Assembly: GCF_012273655.1 (NCBI RefSeq)
Contig: NZ_JAAWWP010000028.1
Span: 1 to 63,905, forward strand
From: Streptomyces physcomitrii
GTDB lineage: Bacteria > Actinomycetota > Actinomycetes > Streptomycetales > Streptomycetaceae
DNA: 63,905 bases
Direction of reading: 5' to 3'
Shown: positions 56,720 through 63,905 of the stretch, piece after piece
Position numbering within the stretch: position 1 is the first letter of the stretch
How the letters are laid out: each line of letters opens with the position of its first letter
The notes under the pieces: generated by a model
What the model saw: only the letters and a program-made list of their open reading frames with translations
Told to the model about the DNA's origin: nothing
Databases searched by the model: none
Program-made: the position numbers and the translations under genes

Positions 56720-59143
56720 TTGGGTGCCTGGGAATCCGCGAGCGGTGTCACCGGTGAGCCGGTGGCCTTCTCCTGGGCGGCAAGCGCCGTGCTCGGCGAC
56801 CGGCTGCGGGTGCACGGCTGGAGTCCCGCCGCGCAGGAGCTGCTCGGCTATCCGCCGGAGGATGTCCTCGGCACCCCCGTCACCCGGCTCGTGGGCGCCC
56901 CCGGCCACTACCACGGCGAGGACCTGCCGCCCGCGACCCTCGGCCCCGAGGGCCTCGCCCGCGACCTCGTACTGCGCCACCGCGACGGCCGGGCCCTGCA
57001 CCTGGCCGCCGCGCACCGGCCGCTGCCCGCGTCCCCCGGCGGACAGGAGACCGCGAGCCTGCTGCTCCTCGCCCCGGCCGGGGAGCTGCGCGACTGGGAG
57101 ACCGGGCAGGCGGTGCTGCGGGCGCTGTTCACCCAGTCCCCGATCGGGCTGACCCTCTACGACACCGAGCTGCGGGTGACCTGGGCCAACGACACCTGCG
57201 CCCGGGAGATGGCCGGTTCCCCCGAGCGGTACCGGGGCCTGCACCCGGACGAGCTGGTGCCGGGCGGGGAGATCCTCGGCGCGGAGCGGCCGGGCGGGCT
57301 GCGCGCCCTGGTCCGGGGCGTCCTGGAGACCGGGGAGCCCGTGATCGACCTGCACTACCGCGGCAGCCCGCCCGAGGATCCGGCCGGTGAACGCATCTGG
57401 TCGTACTCCTACTACCGGCTGCTCGACGGCCGCGGGCGCCCGGTCGGGGTGTGCGAGGAGTCCTTCGACATCACCGAGCGCTACCGGGCCGAGCGGCGGC
57501 TGCACCTCCTGGTCCGGGCCGGGGAGCGCATCGGCACCACCCTCGACCCGCGCCGCACCGCCACCGAGCTGGCGCTGACCGCGGTCCCCCAGATCGCCGA
57601 CCGGGTCGCCGTGGACCTCTACCAGGACGTCCTGGAGGGCCGCGCGCCCCGGGGCGCCCCGCACCGGGAGCGCCCCCTGGTGCGGGTGGCCTCCTTCACC
57701 GCGCCGAGCGCCGCCGCCGGGCTGCCCGCCGCCCTCGCCCGGGACGCCCGGCCCGACTACCCGGAGTCCTCCTCGCAGGCCCGGGCGCTGCGCGGCGGTT
57801 CGGCGGTGCTCGACCCGGACCGCGGTGCCGGGGACGCGCCGGGTCTGAGCACGCTGGCGGTGCCGCTGCGGGCGCAGGGGGCCGGACTCGGGCTCGTCAC
57901 CTTCGTCCGGGGCGGCGGCTGGCCCCCGTACCGCAGCGACGACCGGGACCTCGCCGAGGAGCTGGTGCGGCGCACGGCGGTGGCGGTGGACAACGCGCGC
58001 CGGTACGCGGGCGAGCACCAGGCGGCGGTGACGCTCCAACGCGACCTGCTCCCGGGCCAGTTGCCCTCCCTGTCCGCCGTGGAGGCCGCCTACCGGTACC
58101 TGCCCGCGGACAGCAGGGTCGGGGTGGGCGGCGACTGGTTCGACGTCATCCCGCTCTCCGGCTGCCGGGTGGGCTTCGTCGTCGGCGATGTGGTGGGGCA
58201 CGGGCTCCGGGCGGCGGCCACCATGGGGCGGCTGCGGGCGACGGTGCGCGCGCTCGCCCAACTCGATCTCGCCCCCGAGGAGTTGCTCTCCCGGCTCGAC
58301 GACCTGATCGTGCAGTGGGCCGAGGAGCGGGCCGCCCCGGAGGAGGGCGGGACCCCGCACGAGGAGACCACCGGCGGGACCTGCCTCTACGGCATCTACG
58401 ACCCCGTCTCGCAGAGGTGCGCGCTGGCGCGGGCCGGGCATCTGCTGCCGGTGCTGGTCACCCCCGAGGGCCGGGCCGCGCTGCGGGAGCTGCCCTCCGG
58501 GCCCCCGCTGGGCACCGGTGGGCTGCCCTTCGAGAGCACCGAGGTGGACCTGCCCGAGGGCAGCCTCCTCGCGCTGTTCACCGACGGCCTGGTGGAGGCG
58601 CGCGACCTCGACCTCGACGAGGGCCTGGACCGGCTCACCCGGGTGCTCGCCGGTCCCGCCCGGCCCCTGGACCGGCTGTGCGGGGAAGTCTTGGGCGTGC
58701 TCCCCTCCCCGATGACCACCGACGACGCCGCGCTGCTCCTGGTGCGCAGCCGGGCGCTCGCCCCGGGCTCGGTGGTGAGCTGGGAGATGCCCGCCGAGGC
58801 GGCCGCGGTGCCGGAGCTGCGCCGCAGGGCACGCGAGCAGCTGGCCGCCTGGGACCTGGACGAGTTCTCCTTCACCACCGAGCTGATCGTGGGCGAGTTC
58901 CTCTCCAACGCGGTACGGCACGCCGACGGGCCCATCGGACTGCGCCTGATCCGGGACCGCAGCCTGCTCTGCGAGGTCTCGGACGCCAGCCTCACCTCCC
59001 CGCATGTGCGCCAGGCCTCGATGGACGACGAGGGCGGCCGCGGTCTCTTCCTGGTCTCGCAGACCGCGCAGCGCTGGGGCACCCGGTACACCAGGACGGG
59101 AAAGGTCCTCTGGGCGGAGCAGCCGCTCCCGCCCGCCGCCTAG
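56720..59143 (+). CDS. PAS-PAS-GAF-PP2C (SpoIIE-type) phosphatase with ATPase anti-sigma-like domain
   Basis: 807 aa. Two PAS domains (about 10-110 and 125-240), a GAF domain (250-410), a PP2C/SpoIIE phosphatase (430-650; GVGGDWFDVIPL, VVGDVVGHGLRAAATMGRLR, FTDGLVEARDLDLDEGLDRL) and a HATPase_c domain (670-800; ELIVGEFLSNAVRHADGPIG, DDEGGRGLFLVSQTAQRWG) are seen in order. This is a stand-alone partner-switch regulator: the phosphatase and anti-sigma-kinase-like modules act on anti-sigma antagonists. Inputs are unknown. The start is uncertain: TTG 56720 or GTG 56762. Divergent from the permease. Confidence 0.88.
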   Translation: MGAWESASGVTGEPVAFSWAASAVLGDRLRVHGWSPAAQELLGYPPEDVLGTPVTRLVGAPGHYHGEDLPPATLGPEGLARDLVLRHRDGRALHLAAAHRPLPASPGGQETASLLLLAPAGELRDWETGQAVLRALFTQSPIGLTLYDTELRVTWANDTCAREMAGSPERYRGLHPDELVPGGEILGAERPGGLRALVRGVLETGEPVIDLHYRGSPPEDPAGERIWSYSYYRLLDGRGRPVGVCEESFDITERYRAERRLHLLVRAGERIGTTLDPRRTATELALTAVPQIADRVAVDLYQDVLEGRAPRGAPHRERPLVRVASFTAPSAAAGLPAALARDARPDYPESSSQARALRGGSAVLDPDRGAGDAPGLSTLAVPLRAQGAGLGLVTFVRGGGWPPYRSDDRDLAEELVRRTAVAVDNARRYAGEHQAAVTLQRDLLPGQLPSLSAVEAAYRYLPADSRVGVGGDWFDVIPLSGCRVGFVVGDVVGHGLRAAATMGRLRATVRALAQLDLAPEELLSRLDDLIVQWAEERAAPEEGGTPHEETTGGTCLYGIYDPVSQRCALARAGHLLPVLVTPEGRAALRELPSGPPLGTGGLPFESTEVDLPEGSLLALFTDGLVEARDLDLDEGLDRLTRVLAGPARPLDRLCGEVLGVLPSPMTTDDAALLLVRSRALAPGSVVSWEMPAEAAAVPELRRRAREQLAAWDLDEFSFTTELIVGEFLSNAVRHADGPIGLRLIRDRSLLCEVSDASLTSPHVRQASMDDEGGRGLFLVSQTAQRWGTRYTRTGKVLWAEQPLPPAA

Positions 59144-59435
59144 CCGGGGCGAACCGGCGCGAACGGGCCCCGTACGGGCACCTCACCACCCCCATACGGG
59201 CACAGCAAAAAGCCCGCCGGACCTTCGGCCCTGCGAAAGTGAACAGCATTCACGCTTGATATGAAGGAAATAAAAGAGATACACCTCACTTTCCCAGCTC
59301 TCGGGGTGGACAGCAGGTCACCTACGCGAGAAGGTCCAGCAACCCCCGGCCGGGCTCGGATTCGACGCCCGGAAGGAGGTGGGGCCCTCTCCCCCGCGGG
59401 TCCCGGAAAGACGTTCCTCACCCCATGGATGTCAG
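59144..59435. promoter_or_regulatory. Leader region of the amino-acid permease
   Basis: 292 bp with an unusually AT-rich patch at 59240-59285 (CTTGATATGAAGGAAATAAA), likely the promoter. GGTG-N10-CACC near 59306-59323 could form a small hairpin. No riboswitch class was matched confidently. A short ATG frame starts at 59261 with MKEIKEIHLTF but continues into the permease gene in another frame and is probably chance. Confidence 0.4.
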
Positions 59436-60914
59436 ATGACTACACCCTCCTCGCGCCTCGCGCCCGAGCACCCGGACGACGGCCAGGGCCCCGGCGGACG
59501 GCTGCCCGGCAGCGACGCGGACGCCGGTCTCCAGGCCGGGCTCAAGAACCGGCACCTTTCGATGATCGCGATCGGCGGCGTCATCGGCGCGGGCCTGTTC
59601 GTCGGTTCGGCCTCGGGCATCGCGGCGGCCGGACCGGGCATCCTGCTCTCCTACGCCCTGGTCGGCACGATGGTCGTCCTGGTCATGCGGATGCTCGGCG
59701 AGATGGCGGCGGCCGACCCCAGCTCGGGCTCCTTCTCCGCCTACGCCGACCGGGCGCTCGGGCGCTGGGCCGGCTTCTCCATCGGCTGGCTCTACTGGTT
59801 CTTCTGGGTGGTGGTGCTCGCCATCGAGGCGACCGCCGGAGCCGTGATCCTGGAAGGCTGGATGCCCGCCGTCCCGCAGTGGGGCTGGGCGCTGATCGTC
59901 ATGGCGGTGCTGACCGTGACCAACCTGGTCTCGGTGGGCTCCTTCGGCGAGTTCGAGTTCTGGTTCGCGGGGATCAAGGTCTTCGCGATCGGCGCCTTCA
60001 TCGTGATCGGCGGCCTCGCGGTCTTCGGCGTGCTGCCGGGCTCGGACGGCGGCGGTGACGGCTTCTCGAATCTGACCTCGCACGGAGGCTTCCTGCCCCA
60101 TGGCGCGGACGCCATTCTCACCGGTGTCCTGATGGTCGTCTTCTCCTTCATGGGCAGCGAGATCGTCACCCTGGCCGCGGGCGAGTCCAGCGACCCGCGC
60201 CGCGCGGTCAGCAAGGCCACCAACAGCGTGATCTGGCGGATCGCGGTCTTCTACCTCGGCTCGATCTTCGTCGTGGTGGCGCTGCTGCCCTGGGACTCCG
60301 ACGCGATCCAGGAGAAGGGCTCGTACGTCGCGGCGATGGATGAGATCGGCATCCCGCACGCGGGCCAGGTGATGAACGTCATCGTGCTCACCGCCGTGCT
60401 GTCCTGTCTCAACTCCGGCCTCTACACGGCCTCCCGGATGGCCTTCTCGCTCGGCGGCCGCGGCGACGCCCCGAAGTCCTTCGCCCGCACCACCGCCCGC
60501 GGGGTGCCGCAGACCGCGATCCTCTCCTCGGTCGCCTTCGGCTTCCTCGCGGTGTGGTTCAACTACCAGTGGCCGGACACCGTCTTCGAGTTCCTGCTGA
60601 ACTCCTCGGGCGCGGTGGCCCTCTTCGTCTGGCTGGTGATCTGCCTCTCGCAGCTGCGGATGCGCCGCATCATCCTGCGCGAGAACCCGGAGCGCCTGGT
60701 GGTACGGATGTGGCTGTTCCCGTATCTGACCTGGGCGACGATCGGGATGATCTCCTTCGTCCTGGTGTACATGCTCACCGAGCCGGACACCCGCAAGCAG
60801 GTGCTGCTCTCCGTCCTCGCGGCGGCGCTGGTCGTCGTCCTCGCCCTGGTCCGCGACAAGGTCACCGGGCGCGGCGGCCGGGACACGGAGGACCGGGCGG
60901 ACGCCAAGGTCTAG
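59436..60914 (+). CDS. APC-family amino-acid permease (GabP/AnsP-like)
   Basis: 492 aa. Twelve hydrophobic helices follow a disordered N-terminus. LKNRHLSMIAIGGVIGAGLF (the APC entry motif with GGVIGAGLF), VMRMLGEMAAADPSSGSFSA, and EIVTLAAGESSDPRRAVSKA are typical of the GABA/proline/aromatic branch. The C-terminal VRDKVTGRGGRDTEDRADAK is hydrophilic. It imports an amino acid with protons; the substrate is not clear from sequence. ATG 59436; other ATGs just upstream are out of frame. Confidence 0.9.
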   Translation: MTTPSSRLAPEHPDDGQGPGGRLPGSDADAGLQAGLKNRHLSMIAIGGVIGAGLFVGSASGIAAAGPGILLSYALVGTMVVLVMRMLGEMAAADPSSGSFSAYADRALGRWAGFSIGWLYWFFWVVVLAIEATAGAVILEGWMPAVPQWGWALIVMAVLTVTNLVSVGSFGEFEFWFAGIKVFAIGAFIVIGGLAVFGVLPGSDGGGDGFSNLTSHGGFLPHGADAILTGVLMVVFSFMGSEIVTLAAGESSDPRRAVSKATNSVIWRIAVFYLGSIFVVVALLPWDSDAIQEKGSYVAAMDEIGIPHAGQVMNVIVLTAVLSCLNSGLYTASRMAFSLGGRGDAPKSFARTTARGVPQTAILSSVAFGFLAVWFNYQWPDTVFEFLLNSSGAVALFVWLVICLSQLRMRRIILRENPERLVVRMWLFPYLTWATIGMISFVLVYMLTEPDTRKQVLLSVLAAALVVVLALVRDKVTGRGGRDTEDRADAKV

Positions 60915-60974
60915 TACGCACGCCGAGGTCCGGACAGGACCTCCGCGCGGCCACCGTGCCGCGCACGGACGGGA

Positions 60975-61007
60975 GACGGGCCGCCGGGGCCGACCGGGCG
61001 GCCCGTC
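60975..61007. terminator. Bidirectional terminator after the permease gene
   Basis: GACGGGCCGCC (60975-60985) pairs with GGCGGCCCGTC (60997-61007), an 11-bp perfect stem followed by TTCC. It lies between the permease (plus) and the DUF2637 gene (minus). Confidence 0.82.
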
Positions 61008-61069
61008 TTCCGTCTGTGCGCGCGTAGTTGGGGGTGCGCCGGCAGCGCGGACCATCCCCGAGGCGAGGG

Positions 61070-62266
61070 CTAGTACGACGGAGCCGGTTCCTCCGCGAGC
61101 GTGCCGTCCTGGTCCGCGGCGGCGGTCGCGGTCAGCGGGTGGCGCTGCTTGAAGTCGTGGAGGTGACCGGCGAGTTCGGACTCGTGCAGGGGGTTGCCCA
61201 TCGGGTCGGTGACGCCGTAGCGCTCCCTGAGGTACCAGGTCAGCTGGTACGCGGTGGGGTGGGTGCCCTGCTCCGTGACATACCGGGTGAAGGCCTCGAA
61301 GTAGAAGTCCTCCCAGGTCTCCCAGCTCGACTCGGGGGCCGGGTCGGCGGGGTCGGGCTCGCCCGGTGCCGCGGCGGCGGCCGGGGCGGCGAGCGGGGAC
61401 GGCGCGGTGGGCAGCTTGGCGCCGGGCGCGAAGTCCCGGGCGGCCGCGGCCGGTTCGGGCGGCTGGGGCAGGCGGGCCGCCTCCGGTGAGCGGGGCGGGT
61501 CCGCAGCGGCCGGGAGTTCCGGTGCCGAAGGGCGCGTGTCCGCCAGGGGTCTGCCGTTCCCGTCGAGTCCGGCGGCGGCGAGGCCGGAGGGGGCGGTCTC
61601 GGCGAGGGGGACGCCGTAGCGGGCCAGGCGCAGCGGCATCAGGGATTCGACGGGGGCCTTGCGGCGCCAGGCGCGGCCGAAGCGGGAGCGCAGCCGGGCC
61701 TGGTAGACGAGACGTTCCTGTTCGAGCTTGATGACCTGCTCGTAGGAGCGCAGTTCCCACAGCTTCATCCGCCGCCACAGCAGGAAGGTCGGCACCGGCG
61801 AGAGCAGCCAGCGGGTCAGCCGCACGCCCTCCATGTGCTTGTCGGCGGTGATGTCCGCGATCCGCCCGATCGCGTGCCGGGCCGCCTCGACCGCGACGAT
61901 GAACAGCACCGGGATCACCCCGTGCATGCCCACACCCAGCGGATCGGGCCAGGCCGCCGCCCCGTTGAACGCGATCGTCGCCGCCGTCAGCAGCCACGCC
62001 GTCTGCCGCAGCAGCGGAAATGGGATCCGGATCCACGTCAGCAGCAGATCCAGCGCGAGCAGCACACAGATCCCCGCGTCGATACCGATCGGAAAGACCA
62101 GCGAGAAGTCCCCGAACCCCTTCTCCTCCGCCAACTCCCGCACGGCCGCATACGAACCCGCGAAACCGATACCCGCGATGACGACCGCACCGGCCACCAC
62201 CACACCGATGAGTATGCGATGCGTCCGGGTCAGTTCGACCACCGGAGCGTTCTCCCCCGCGTCCAC
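61070..62266 (-). CDS. DUF2637-type membrane protein
   Basis: 398 aa. Four or so hydrophobic helices in the N-terminal half (ILIGVVVAGAVVIAGIGFAG, FPIGIDAGICVLLALDLLLT and others) match DUF2637 proteins, which often occur on streptomycete plasmids and integrative elements. A charged cytoplasmic helix (RSYEQVIKLEQERLVYQARL) and a Pro/Ala-rich linker follow. A conserved C-terminal domain (WETWEDFYFEAFTRYVTEQG, RYGVTDPMGNPLHESELAGH) ends the protein. The GTG start at 62266 has only a weak ribosome site. Function unknown. Confidence 0.75.
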   Translation of the reverse strand: MDAGENAPVVELTRTHRILIGVVVAGAVVIAGIGFAGSYAAVRELAEEKGFGDFSLVFPIGIDAGICVLLALDLLLTWIRIPFPLLRQTAWLLTAATIAFNGAAAWPDPLGVGMHGVIPVLFIVAVEAARHAIGRIADITADKHMEGVRLTRWLLSPVPTFLLWRRMKLWELRSYEQVIKLEQERLVYQARLRSRFGRAWRRKAPVESLMPLRLARYGVPLAETAPSGLAAAGLDGNGRPLADTRPSAPELPAAADPPRSPEAARLPQPPEPAAAARDFAPGAKLPTAPSPLAAPAAAAAPGEPDPADPAPESSWETWEDFYFEAFTRYVTEQGTHPTAYQLTWYLRERYGVTDPMGNPLHESELAGHLHDFKQRHPLTATAAADQDGTLAEEPAPSY

Positions 62267-62593
62267 CCGCAGCAGCCCACTCTCTCGTCCGTCTCGGCAG
62301 GGTCCCGCCGTCCTCCGCGAACGTGACCGGGCCTCACACTCTCACGGTCCGTCAGGGGGTCGTGGAGGGGGCCCGGGGGCCGGGATCCGACGTCCGGCGG
62401 ACGCGCGCCGGTCACCAGTGGTCGTACCAGAGAAACCGCGGCCGTGAATGTCCCCGGGTGAGCGAATCACACCGGGCCCTCTTTCAGGCGGGATGAAAGT
62501 TTGCGAGCGCTCCCCCTTACGGGGTTGTCAGGTTCACGCTCGGTCCTCTTTGCTGGCTACGGCGCTCACCACGCGGCAACGGAAGGGGTGTTG
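62267..62593. other. Upstream region of the second amidase
   Basis: No gene. GTGAGCGAATCAC (62459-62471) is a small hairpin with a GCGAA loop. Regulatory function is possible but unproven. Confidence 0.4.
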
Positions 62594-62716
62594 ATGTCCG
62601 GCCACGACACCGCGGCCCGTCCCGCCCCCGAGACCGTACCCCCACACACACGGCAGCCCGTGTCCGGCGCCCGCCCGTCGACCAGCCCCCCACTCTCTGC
62701 GAGGAGACCGCGATGA
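62594..62716 (+). CDS. Short upstream ORF overlapping the amidase start
   Basis: 40 codons (MSGHDTAARPAPETVPPHTR and onward) with GGAAGGGG upstream. Its TGA (62714-62716) overlaps the amidase ATG (62713) as ATGA, so the two would be translationally coupled. No similarity is recognised and the peptide is Pro/Arg-biased. It could be a leader peptide or chance. Confidence 0.35.
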   Translation: MSGHDTAARPAPETVPPHTRQPVSGARPSTSPPLSARRPR

Positions 62717-63804
62717 CGGCACAGTCAGGACCCCCCACCCCCGCCCGCCGCGCCGTACTGCGCGGCAGTGTCGCCGCGGCCGCGGCAGGCGCCGTCGGCT
62801 GGCAGACCGCGACGGCGGCGCAGGCCGCTCCGGCTCCGGCCCCCCGCGCGGGCGCCGAGGCCGCCGAGCCGCGGATCTACGGCACCGCGGAGTGGGGCGC
62901 GCGCCCGCCGGAGATCGACATCCTCGTCGAGGACCATGTGCCCACCTTCATCGTGGTGCACCACACGGCCGACCCCGGCAACAGCGAGGACTACTCACTG
63001 GAGCACGCCAAGCAGATCTGCCGGGACATCCAGAACTTCCACATGGACGGGCGCGGCTGGGGCGACACCGGCCAGCAGTTCACCAACAGCCGCGGCGGCT
63101 TCATCCTGGAGGGCCGGCACCAGAGCCTGGACGTGGTGCGCGGCGGCACCCAGCACGTGCAGGGCGCGAACGTCGGCGGCCACAACAGCGAGGTCATCGG
63201 CATCGAGAACGAGGGTATCTACACCGACGTGGACGTCCCCCCGGCGCTGTGGGACTCGCTCGTCGCCCTGGTCGCCTGGATCGCCACCCAGTACGGCCGC
63301 CCGGTCGAGAACATCCTCGGGCACCGGGACTTCAACTCGACCGAATGCCCCGGCAACATCCTCTACGGCCGACTCCAGGAGCTGCGCGACGCGGTCGCCG
63401 GCGCCATGGGCGTACAGAGCGCCACGCCCTCCGTCTGGCCGCTGCTGCGTCCCGGCAGCACGGGTGCCCAGGTCCGCGCGGCCCAGCACCTGCTGCGGGC
63501 CAAGGGCTTCGAGGGGCTGCGGGCCGACGGCGTCTTCGGCCCCGCGACCAAGCGGGCCGTGGTCAAGCTGGCCGAGGTGCACGGCGTGGAGCAGCACGTC
63601 TGCTCGGCCGCGCACCACCGCACGGTGGACGAGACCGGCTACCTCGGCTCGGACATCTGGCCGCTGCTCACCCCGCGCCTCACGGAGGGCGCGAACAGCG
63701 AGGTCGGCGAGGCCGTCGCCACGCTGCGCCGCGCGGGCGGGCGCACCAAGGGCGGCAGCGAGCTGCTGACCCCGCGCGACTGGAAGGGCCTGCTCGGCAG
63801 CTGA
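62713..63804 (+). CDS. Tat-exported N-acetylmuramoyl-L-alanine amidase with peptidoglycan-binding domain
   Basis: 363 aa. Tat signal ARRAVLRGSVAAAAAGAVGW, then an amidase_2/PGRP domain: EWGARPP, TFIVVHHTADPGNSEDYSLE (zinc His), GGHNSEVIGIENEGIYTD and GHRDFNSTECPGNIL (third ligand region with Cys). A peptidoglycan-binding_1 domain (about 245-290; LRPGSTGAQVRAAQHLLRAK, ADGVFGPATKRAVV) follows. It cleaves MurNAc-L-Ala and anchors to the wall. ATG 62713 follows GAGGAGACCGCG. A second, shorter amidase of this type is at 46431. The gene is complete before the low-quality end. Confidence 0.93.
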   Translation: MTAQSGPPTPARRAVLRGSVAAAAAGAVGWQTATAAQAAPAPAPRAGAEAAEPRIYGTAEWGARPPEIDILVEDHVPTFIVVHHTADPGNSEDYSLEHAKQICRDIQNFHMDGRGWGDTGQQFTNSRGGFILEGRHQSLDVVRGGTQHVQGANVGGHNSEVIGIENEGIYTDVDVPPALWDSLVALVAWIATQYGRPVENILGHRDFNSTECPGNILYGRLQELRDAVAGAMGVQSATPSVWPLLRPGSTGAQVRAAQHLLRAKGFEGLRADGVFGPATKRAVVKLAEVHGVEQHVCSAAHHRTVDETGYLGSDIWPLLTPRLTEGANSEVGEAVATLRRAGGRTKGGSELLTPRDWKGLLGS

Positions 63805-63905
63805 ACCTCCGCCCGCACGCGCGTTCCCACCGCGGCGGGGGGGCCCCCCCGCCCCGGGGGGGGGGCCGCCGGGGGGGCGGGGGCGGGGACCCCCCGGCGG
63901 GCCGG
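63805..63905. other. Low-complexity window end
   Basis: The last 100 bases contain long G and C homopolymers, for example runs of seven to nine G or C near 63835-63880. This looks like degraded sequence or an unresolved GC-rich hairpin at a contig edge rather than real biology. Confidence 0.6.

Noticed and set aside
56699..59005. 768-codon minus-strand frame opposite the PP2C gene
   Set aside because: Antisense artefact of GC-rich DNA; the PAS-GAF-PP2C-HATPase motifs on the other strand are decisive.
59261..60058. Frame starting MKEIKEIHLTF in the permease leader
   Set aside because: It continues for 200 codons of Arg/Gly-biased sequence in another frame of the permease gene; a regulatory short peptide is possible but not supported.

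Overview
The window is very GC-rich DNA with the codon and gene style of a Streptomyces chromosome. The taxonomic clues are a crotonyl-CoA carboxylase/reductase tail, a mycothiol-dependent formaldehyde dehydrogenase, a murT-gatD pair, multiple Tat-exported cell-wall enzymes, a snapalysin-type protease, a DmdR/IdeR-type iron box and GTG/TTG starts. About 56 protein genes are supported. I saw no rRNA, tRNA, CRISPR array, IS element or integrase.

Layout. 0-7.3 kb: end of ccr, an orphan HypE-like protein, a large LuxR-type regulator, a VOC protein, a peptide deformylase, a secreted DUF4232 protein and a DHA2-type MFS exporter. 7.3-11.6 kb: a divergent alkaline-shock (Asp23/Gls24) locus. An ECF sigma factor, a protein with an anti-sigma-like zinc motif and an Asp23 protein lie on the minus strand; an Asp23 protein, a small membrane protein and two membrane-anchored AmaP-like proteins lie on the plus strand. 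11.7-16.4 kb: formaldehyde detoxification (mscR plus an MBL-fold hydrolase), a cupin with a zinc ribbon, a conserved unknown, and an isochorismatase-like hydrolase with its MarR regulator. 16.6-20.3 kb: ATP-dependent DNA ligase, Nudix hydrolase, an unusual 20-bp tandem repeat array, and an aldehyde dehydrogenase. 20.6-25.4 kb: acyl-CoA dehydrogenase and a divergent TetR regulator, a second deformylase, and murT-gatD (lipid II amidation). 25.6-32.7 kb: pfkA, ctaG, an acyltransferase, a methyltransferase, an alpha/beta hydrolase, a PadR regulator and small membrane proteins.

33.1-39.7 kb is the most interesting accessory island. An iron box is followed by an ATP-grasp ligase, two IucA/IucC (NIS) synthetases and a PLP-dependent decarboxylase. 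The order matches pvsA-pvsB-pvsD-pvsE of the vibrioferrin pathway, but the pvsC exporter is missing and no uptake genes are adjacent. This predicts an iron-repressed citrate/carboxylate siderophore in an actinomycete.

39.7-63.8 kb: fatty acid desaturase, SNF2 helicase with a SWIM partner, YceI, a Tat-exported amidase, a PLC/GDPD-like secreted protein, a secreted GH84 hexosaminidase, snapalysin, a PIG-L deacetylase, a quaternary-amine ABC transporter split into convergent halves, a PAS-GAF-PP2C phosphatase with an anti-sigma kinase-like domain, an amino-acid permease, a DUF2637 membrane protein and a second Tat-exported amidase. The last 100 bases are low-complexity G/C runs that look like a poor-quality sequence end.

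All functions are read from motifs and context by eye; no database search was run.
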